18,014 bases of DNA from Acetobacteraceae bacterium. GTDB taxonomy: Bacteria > Pseudomonadota > Alphaproteobacteria > Zavarziniales > Zavarziniaceae. Under the pieces are notes generated by a model. That model was not told where the DNA came from. It made no database searches and saw only the letters and a program-made list of their open reading frames with translations. Location of the stretch: assembly GCA_947379865.1 (NCBI GenBank), contig CANCOY010000076.1:1-18014 (forward strand), written 5' to 3'. The number at the start of each line of letters is the position of its first letter. Positions within the stretch are counted from its first letter, which is position 1. Positions 14,065 to 18,014 of this stretch are shown here, one piece after another. The translations under genes and the position numbers were made by a program.

Positions 14065-14556
14065 TCAGCCTGTTTCCCCGGCCGTCGGCGGACCACCTGA
14101 CTTGAAGACAAAGCGGGTGTCGCCGTCGCTAGGGATTTTGACGATGCCATTGGCCCGCAGCACCGGCCCGTTGGAGCCGATCAGCAGGCCGGAGGCAAAG
14201 CCTGTACGGCGGGTGGTGAAGGTGAAGTCCACCTTCGACTGAAGCCAGTCGCCCATCTGCCCCGGCTGCAGGAAATCGCAGGCAAGGTTCACCGAGGGGG
14301 CGAACTTCACCGTCTTGGCGGCGATGGTTGCGGCAACGCCGATGGCCATGTCCATCACCGTCATCATCATGCCGCCATGACAGATCCCTGCGGGATTGCA
14401 CATATGGGGCAACACGCGAAAGCCGATGTCCGCCCCCTCGCTGCCGCGCCGCCAATAGATGGGGCCGATGTGGACGGCAAAGCCTTCTACCTGAGGAAAG
14501 GCCTCGAACCCTTCGGGGATGGCGTCTGGCAGGGGATGATCAGGGGCGTCGTTCAT
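14065..14556 (-). CDS. PaaI-like hotdog-fold thioesterase
   Basis: This is a 163-residue protein of the PaaI/4HBT hotdog family, which hydrolyses acyl-CoA thioesters. The key element is NPAGICHGGMMMTVMDMAIG, with the H-G-G-M motif of PaaI-type enzymes. VNLACDFLQPGQMGDWL and TTRRTGFASGLLI follow as the second half of the fold. The specific acyl-CoA substrate is not evident. The ATG at 14556 is preferred because GGAG lies about six bases upstream; in-frame ATGs at 14568 and 14640 would lengthen the protein but lack ribosome binding sites. It stands alone, convergent with sseA and divergent from trpG. Confidence 0.87.
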   Translation of the reverse strand: MNDAPDHPLPDAIPEGFEAFPQVEGFAVHIGPIYWRRGSEGADIGFRVLPHMCNPAGICHGGMMMTVMDMAIGVAATIAAKTVKFAPSVNLACDFLQPGQMGDWLQSKVDFTFTTRRTGFASGLLIGSNGPVLRANGIVKIPSDGDTRFVFKSGGPPTAGETG

Positions 14557-14642
14557 GGCTGGCTCCATTGTGCCGGCGCAGTCTGGCGAGGGATTTCCGG
14601 AATGCAATCCGCCTGTCCTGGGCGCCAAGTGCCTTGCCAACC

Positions 14643-14676
14643 TTGACGCCGGAAGGGTCAGGGGGTTACCTGACCC
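14643..14676 (+). promoter_or_regulatory. Candidate trpG promoter overlapped by a perfect dyad
   Basis: TTGACG (14643-14648), 17 bases, TTACCT (14666-14671) forms a plausible promoter with a good -35 and poor -10. A perfect 8-base inverted repeat, GGGTCAGG (14655-14662) with CCTGACCC (14669-14676), spans the spacer and the -10 box. It could be an operator or an RNA hairpin. No T-run follows, so it does not look like an ordinary terminator. Confidence 0.42.
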
Positions 14677-14717
14677 CTTGGCGCGGCGGCGGTCGCTGCG
14701 CGGTGAGCGAGCCCTTC

Positions 14718-15290
14718 ATGCTGGCCCTGATCGACAATTACGACAGCTTTACCTACAACCTGTTCCATTATCTGGGCGAACTGGGGGCTGACGTGCGGGT
14801 CTGGCGCAATGATGCGCTGACCGTGGAGGAACTGGCTGCCCACAAACCTGCTGCCATCGTGCTCTCGCCCGGCCCCTGCGACCCGGACCGCGCCGGCATC
14901 TGCCTTGAGACGATCCGCGTGCTGGCGCCCAAAATCCCGCTGCTGGGCGTGTGCCTTGGCCACCAGTCCATAGGCCAGGCCTATGGTGGCAAGGTGATCC
15001 GCGCGCCGCACCTGATGCACGGCAAGGTCAGCCAGGTGCATCACAGGGGCACCGACCTGTTCCAGGGCCTGCCCAACGACTTTGCCGCCACCCGTTATCA
15101 CAGCCTGATCGTGGAGCGGGAGAGCCTGCCCGACTGCCTAAGCATCACGGCCGAGACGGATGACGGCATCATCATGGGCCTGGCGCACAAGGAACACCGG
15201 GTTTACGGCGTGCAGTTCCACCCCGAAAGCATCGCGAGCGAGCATGGCCACGCCATGCTGAAAAACTTCCTCACCCTTGCAGGGCTCTAG
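14718..15290 (+). CDS. trpG: Anthranilate synthase component II (glutamine amidotransferase)
   Basis: This is the 190-residue glutaminase subunit, which supplies ammonia to TrpE for anthranilate synthesis in the tryptophan pathway. It opens with LALIDNYDSFTYNL, the canonical TrpG/PabA start. It has the nucleophile Cys79 in GVCLGHQ, the oxyanion region LSPGPCDP, and His168-Glu170 in FHPES completing the triad. It could also serve p-aminobenzoate synthase, as PabA does, but trpD directly follows, so trpG is the better name. The ATG at 14718 gives the conserved N-terminus with GAGCGAG upstream; an in-frame GTG at 14703 would add five residues. trpE is not beside it and must be elsewhere. It ends one base before the trpD start. 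Confidence 0.95.
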   Translation: MLALIDNYDSFTYNLFHYLGELGADVRVWRNDALTVEELAAHKPAAIVLSPGPCDPDRAGICLETIRVLAPKIPLLGVCLGHQSIGQAYGGKVIRAPHLMHGKVSQVHHRGTDLFQGLPNDFAATRYHSLIVERESLPDCLSITAETDDGIIMGLAHKEHRVYGVQFHPESIASEHGHAMLKNFLTLAGL

Positions 15291-15291
15291 G

Positions 15292-16329
15292 ATGGCATCC
15301 TCTGAATTCAAGCGTCTGCTGGGGCTGGTGGCCAGTGGCCAGCCGCTCAACCGCAACGACGCCCGCGAAGCCTTCGAGATCATGATGTCGGGTGAGGCGA
15401 GCTCCGCCCAGACCGGCGCCTTCCTGATGGGCCTGCGCCTGCGCGGTGAGACGGTAGACGAAATCGCCGCTGGCGCTGAGATCATGCGCGCCAAGGCCGT
15501 TCGTGTGGCAGCACCGGAGGATGCGATCGACACCTGCGGCACCGGTGGCGATGCCTCTGGCACCCTCAACATCTCGACGGCGGCGGCCTTTGTGGTGGCG
15601 GCCTGCGGTGTGCCGGTGGCCAAGCATGGCAACAAGGCGCAATCCTCAAAATCCGGCTCCGCCGACGTGCTGGCCGCCCTGGGTGTTTCCATCGAGCTTG
15701 ATGCGGAGGCTGTAGGCCGCTGCATCGCAGAGGCCGGCATCGGCTTCATGTTTGCCCAGCGCCATCACGGTGCCATGCGCCATGTCGGCCCGGTGCGGGT
15801 GGAGATGGGTACGCGGACCATCTTCAACCTGCTTGGTCCCCTCTCGAACCCGGCCGGGGCGCGCCGCCAGCTGATCGGCGTCTTTGCCCGCCAGTGGCTG
15901 GAACCGCTGGCCGAGGTGTTGAAGCAGCTTGGCTCCACCAAGGTATGGATTGTGCACGGGTCCGATGGCCTGGACGAACTGACAACCACGGGCGCCAGCC
16001 ATGTGGCGGAACTCGCCGATGGCCGCATCACCACCTTCACGGTTGAGCCCGAATCTCTTGGCCTTGCCCGGGTCGACGCCGCCGCCCTCAAGGGTGATGA
16101 CCCTGCCGCCAATGCCCGTGCCCTTGAAGATCTCCTCATGGGGCAGACCGGTGCTTATAGGGATATCGTGGTGCTGAATGCCGCCGCGGCCCTGGTGGTT
16201 GCCGACAAGGCCATCGACCTGAAACAGGGTGTTGAACAAGCCGTGGCCGCCATCGACAGCGGCCGCGCCCTCGACCGCCTCAACCGCCTGCGCGCCCTGG
16301 CCCGGCCATCGGAGACTGTAAGCCCATGA
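15292..16329 (+). CDS. trpD: Anthranilate phosphoribosyltransferase
   Basis: This 345-residue enzyme joins anthranilate to PRPP, the second committed step of tryptophan synthesis. The diagnostic motifs are the PRPP-binding loop GTGGD at residues 83-87, NISTAAAFVVAA and KHGNKAQSSKSGSADVLAALG. The latter contains KHGN at 111-114, where the family usually has KHGNRA-x-SS. Also present are FMFAQRHHGAMRHVGPVR, FNLLGPLSNPA and HGSDGLDELT. The ATG at 15292 follows the trpG stop by one base, with AGGG seven bases upstream. A TTG five codons earlier is less likely. The stop overlaps the trpC ATG by four bases (ATGA), so translation is probably coupled. Confidence 0.96.
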   Translation: MASSEFKRLLGLVASGQPLNRNDAREAFEIMMSGEASSAQTGAFLMGLRLRGETVDEIAAGAEIMRAKAVRVAAPEDAIDTCGTGGDASGTLNISTAAAFVVAACGVPVAKHGNKAQSSKSGSADVLAALGVSIELDAEAVGRCIAEAGIGFMFAQRHHGAMRHVGPVRVEMGTRTIFNLLGPLSNPAGARRQLIGVFARQWLEPLAEVLKQLGSTKVWIVHGSDGLDELTTTGASHVAELADGRITTFTVEPESLGLARVDAAALKGDDPAANARALEDLLMGQTGAYRDIVVLNAAAALVVADKAIDLKQGVEQAVAAIDSGRALDRLNRLRALARPSETVSP

Positions 16330-17144
16330 GCGATACGCTCGCGCGCATTGTTGCCTACAAGCAGGAGCATGTGGCGGCCTTGAAGGCGCTGCATCCCCTC
16401 TCGGCTATCGAGGCCGCCGCCCACACCCAGAGCGCCCCGCGTGGCTTTGCCCGCGCGCTGGATGCCGCACGCGCCCAGGGTGCCTGGGGCCTGATTGCCG
16501 AGATCAAGAAAGCCAGCCCCTCCAAGGGCCTGATCCGGGCAGATTTCGATCCGCCCAGCCTGGCGCGCGCCTATCAAGCTGGCGGCGCCACCTGCCTGTC
16601 GGTGCTGACGGACGGCCCCTCGTTCCAGGGGGATGACGCCTATTTGCGCGCGGCGCGCGACGCCTGTTCCCTGCCCGCCCTGCGCAAGGATTTCATGGTT
16701 GACACCTGGCAGATTGCAGAAGCACGGGCGCTGGGGGCTGACGCCATTCTGGTGATCATGGCCGCCGTGGGCGATGGCCTGGCCCGCGACCTGACCGACG
16801 CAGCCCACCATTGGGGCATGGATGCCCTGATCGAGGTCCACGACCGCGCCGAACTTGACCGCGCATTGAGGCTGGACGCGCGCCTGATCGGCATTAATAA
16901 CCGCAATCTGAAAACCCTCGACGTCGACCTTGCCACGGCAGAGAGCCTGGCGCCGCTGATCCCCGGCGATCGCCTGCGGGTGGGGGAAAGCGGACTGAAC
17001 AGCCCGGCTGACCTTGCCCGCCTAGAGATGGTTGGCGTTACCACCTTTCTGGTGGGCGAATCCCTGATGCGTCAGGCGGACGTTGCGGCGGCTACCCGCA
17101 GCCTGCTGACCCGCCCAATCCCCAACGCAGGAGTTGCATCCTGA
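16326..17144 (+). CDS. trpC: Indole-3-glycerol phosphate synthase
   Basis: This 272-residue TIM-barrel enzyme closes the indole ring, converting carboxyphenylamino-deoxyribulose phosphate to indole-3-glycerol phosphate. The N-terminus IVAYKQEHVAALKA is typical of the family. The first catalytic strand is AEIKKASPSKG (58-68), followed by LRKDFMVDTWQIAEARALGADAILVI. IGINNRNLKTLDVDL and the phosphate-binding VGESGLNSPADL complete it. It is the stand-alone form, not fused to TrpF. It is coupled to trpD by ATGA overlap. Its stop codon overlaps the proposed CTG start of moaC in the same four-base manner. Confidence 0.96.
   Translation: MSDTLARIVAYKQEHVAALKALHPLSAIEAAAHTQSAPRGFARALDAARAQGAWGLIAEIKKASPSKGLIRADFDPPSLARAYQAGGATCLSVLTDGPSFQGDDAYLRAARDACSLPALRKDFMVDTWQIAEARALGADAILVIMAAVGDGLARDLTDAAHHWGMDALIEVHDRAELDRALRLDARLIGINNRNLKTLDVDLATAESLAPLIPGDRLRVGESGLNSPADLARLEMVGVTTFLVGESLMRQADVAAATRSLLTRPIPNAGVAS
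17129..17133 (+). promoter_or_regulatory. Ribosome binding site supporting a CTG start of moaC
   Basis: AGGAG at 17129-17133 sits seven bases before CTG at 17141, the ideal spacing, and lies inside the end of trpC. No ATG, GTG or TTG in the moaC frame is placed to use it; the TTG at 17134 is out of frame. Confidence 0.65.
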
Positions 17145-17632
17145 CCAAGCTAAGTCACCTCGACGCAGAAGGCCGCGCGGCCATGGTTGATGTCTCATCC
17201 AAGGATGAGACGCAGCGGGTTGCGGTGGCACGCGGCGAGGTTGTCATGCAGGCTGCCACCCTTGCCCTGATCGTTGAGGGCAAGGTGCCCAAGGGCGATG
17301 TGCTGGCCGTGGCGCGCGTGGCAGGCATCATGGCTGCCAAGCGCACGGCAGACCTGATCCCGCTTTGCCACCCCCTGAACCTGTCGTCCGTCAGCGTTGA
17401 TTTTACCTGGGATCTGCCAAGTGGGCGCCTGCTGATCGAAGGCGTGGCGCGGTTGCGTGGCCAGACCGGCGTCGAGATGGAGGCCCTGACCGCTGTCAGC
17501 GTGGCGGGCCTGACCATCTATGACATGTGCAAGGCGGCCGACAAGGGCATGCGCATCGAGGCTGTTCGTCTGGTGCGCAAGGAAGGCGGCAAGTCGGGCA
17601 CCTGGATTGCCGAGGGAGAGGATAGGCCATGA
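17141..17632 (+). CDS. moaC: Cyclic pyranopterin monophosphate synthase, probable CTG start
   Basis: MoaC converts the MoaA product to cyclic pyranopterin monophosphate in molybdenum cofactor synthesis. Motifs include KRTADLIPLCHPL, GVEMEALTAVSVAGLTIYDMCKA and a C-terminal KEGGKSGTW. From CTG at 17141 the protein has 163 residues (E. coli MoaC has 161). It aligns without gaps to the E. coli N-terminus, sharing Leu4, His6, Ala9, Gly11 and Met15, and puts the catalytic Asp and Lys at 128 and 131 as in E. coli. The only ATG (17183) would delete 14 conserved residues. The CTG overlaps the trpC stop as CTGA, with AGGAG seven bases upstream. The stop overlaps the moeA start. Confidence 0.93.
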   Translation: MTKLSHLDAEGRAAMVDVSSKDETQRVAVARGEVVMQAATLALIVEGKVPKGDVLAVARVAGIMAAKRTADLIPLCHPLNLSSVSVDFTWDLPSGRLLIEGVARLRGQTGVEMEALTAVSVAGLTIYDMCKAADKGMRIEAVRLVRKEGGKSGTWIAEGEDRP

Positions 17633-18014
17633 GCCCCGCCTCCCTCATGCCCGTCGAGGAAGCCGCCAAACGGGTTGTTGACGGGCTGCAACCCTTACCG
17701 CCCGAGGTTGTCTCCCTCCCCCGCGCCCTTGGCCGGGTATTGGCGGACAATGTGGTGGCGCGGCGCACCCAGCCCCCGGCAGCCCTTTCCGCCATGGATG
17801 GCTGGGCTGTTCGCGCGGGCGATGCGGCAAGTGTGCCGGTGCAGTTGAGGATCATGGGTGCCGCCCCGGCAGGCCATCGCTTTCCCGGCATTGTCGGCCC
17901 TGGCGAGGCCGTGCGGATCTTTACCGGCGGCATTCTGCCCCAGGGCGCCGACGCCGTTGTGATCCAGGAAGATACACAGACCCTTGGCGACCATGTCGAA
18001 ATTCGCGAGGCCGC
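17629..18014 (+). CDS. moeA: Molybdopterin molybdenumtransferase, 3' truncated by the window
   Basis: These are the first 128 residues of MoeA, which inserts molybdate into adenylylated molybdopterin. The N-terminus MPVEEAAKRVVDGL and LPRALGRVLADNVVA is typical, followed by the hallmark SAMDGWAVRAGD. The segment PAGHRFPGIVGPGEAVRIFTGGILPQGADAVVIQED is also canonical. The ATG at 17629 overlaps the moaC stop (ATGA), so it continues the trp-moa operon. The gene runs off the right edge. In related genomes lexA often follows; that cannot be seen here. Confidence 0.95.
   Translation, partial: MSPASLMPVEEAAKRVVDGLQPLPPEVVSLPRALGRVLADNVVARRTQPPAALSAMDGWAVRAGDAASVPVQLRIMGAAPAGHRFPGIVGPGEAVRIFTGGILPQGADAVVIQEDTQTLGDHVEIREA

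Noticed and set aside
14057..14080. CAGGCT-C-AGCCTG repeat between sseA and the thioesterase gene, as a bidirectional terminator
   Set aside because: The one-base loop cannot form a full hairpin; opening it leaves about three pairs, and T-runs are very short.
1..18014. CRISPR arrays, insertion sequences or phage genes
   Set aside because: I saw no regularly spaced direct repeats, no transposase or integrase motifs, and no clear change in codon or base use.

Overview
The window comes from a GC-rich chromosome, almost certainly an alphaproteobacterium. Three things suggest this: the gene order trpG-trpD-trpC-moaC-moeA, a ChrR-type zinc anti-sigma factor beside a photolyase / CFA-synthase cluster, and a tRNA-Asn with an encoded CCA. 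I cannot name the genus. There are 17 protein genes (two cut by the window edges) and one tRNA gene. No gap between genes exceeds about 200 bases. I see no transposases, phage genes or CRISPR arrays.

Layout. 1-376: 3' part of a thermonuclease-type nuclease. 500-1429: a ten-helix EamA-family exporter. 1474-1684: a tRNA-Asn unit with a candidate promoter and a strong intrinsic terminator. 1708-2112 (minus): a small MAPEG membrane protein, divergent from the next block. 2237-11420: the main block, a stress island made of two converging operons. The plus operon is photolyase, FAD oxidoreductase, DUF1365 protein, CFA-synthase-like methyltransferase and GPH-type MFS transporter. The minus operon is ChrR-like anti-sigma factor, DUF6134 secreted protein, SDR oxidoreductase and NTF2/SnoaL-like protein. 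The operons meet tail to tail and overlap by 26 bases. 11494-12111: a NUDIX ADP-sugar pyrophosphatase, divergent from chrR. 12193-14056: a cysK-like cysteine synthase and an sseA-like sulfurtransferase. 14065-14556 (minus): a PaaI-like hotdog thioesterase. 14718-18014: trpG-trpD-trpC-moaC-moeA, tightly packed with overlapping stop/start codons; trpE is not here.

The most interesting part is the stress island. Its gene content matches the singlet-oxygen (RpoE/ChrR) regulon known from Rhodobacter sphaeroides. I found two near-identical promoter-like motifs (TGATCC, 16 bases, CGTAAR), one before the photolyase and one before chrR. They face inward from the two ends of the island, and each ends 46-47 bases before its start codon. 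Yet the ECF sigma gene that normally sits just upstream of chrR is missing from this window. The flavoprotein and CFA-like methyltransferase pair also resembles the pair linked to furan fatty acid synthesis in R. sphaeroides, so the island may make a singlet-oxygen-scavenging membrane lipid while repairing light damage to DNA.

Other points are a probable CTG start codon for moaC, a TTG start for the MFS gene inside the preceding gene, and a perfect dyad overlapping the candidate trpG promoter.
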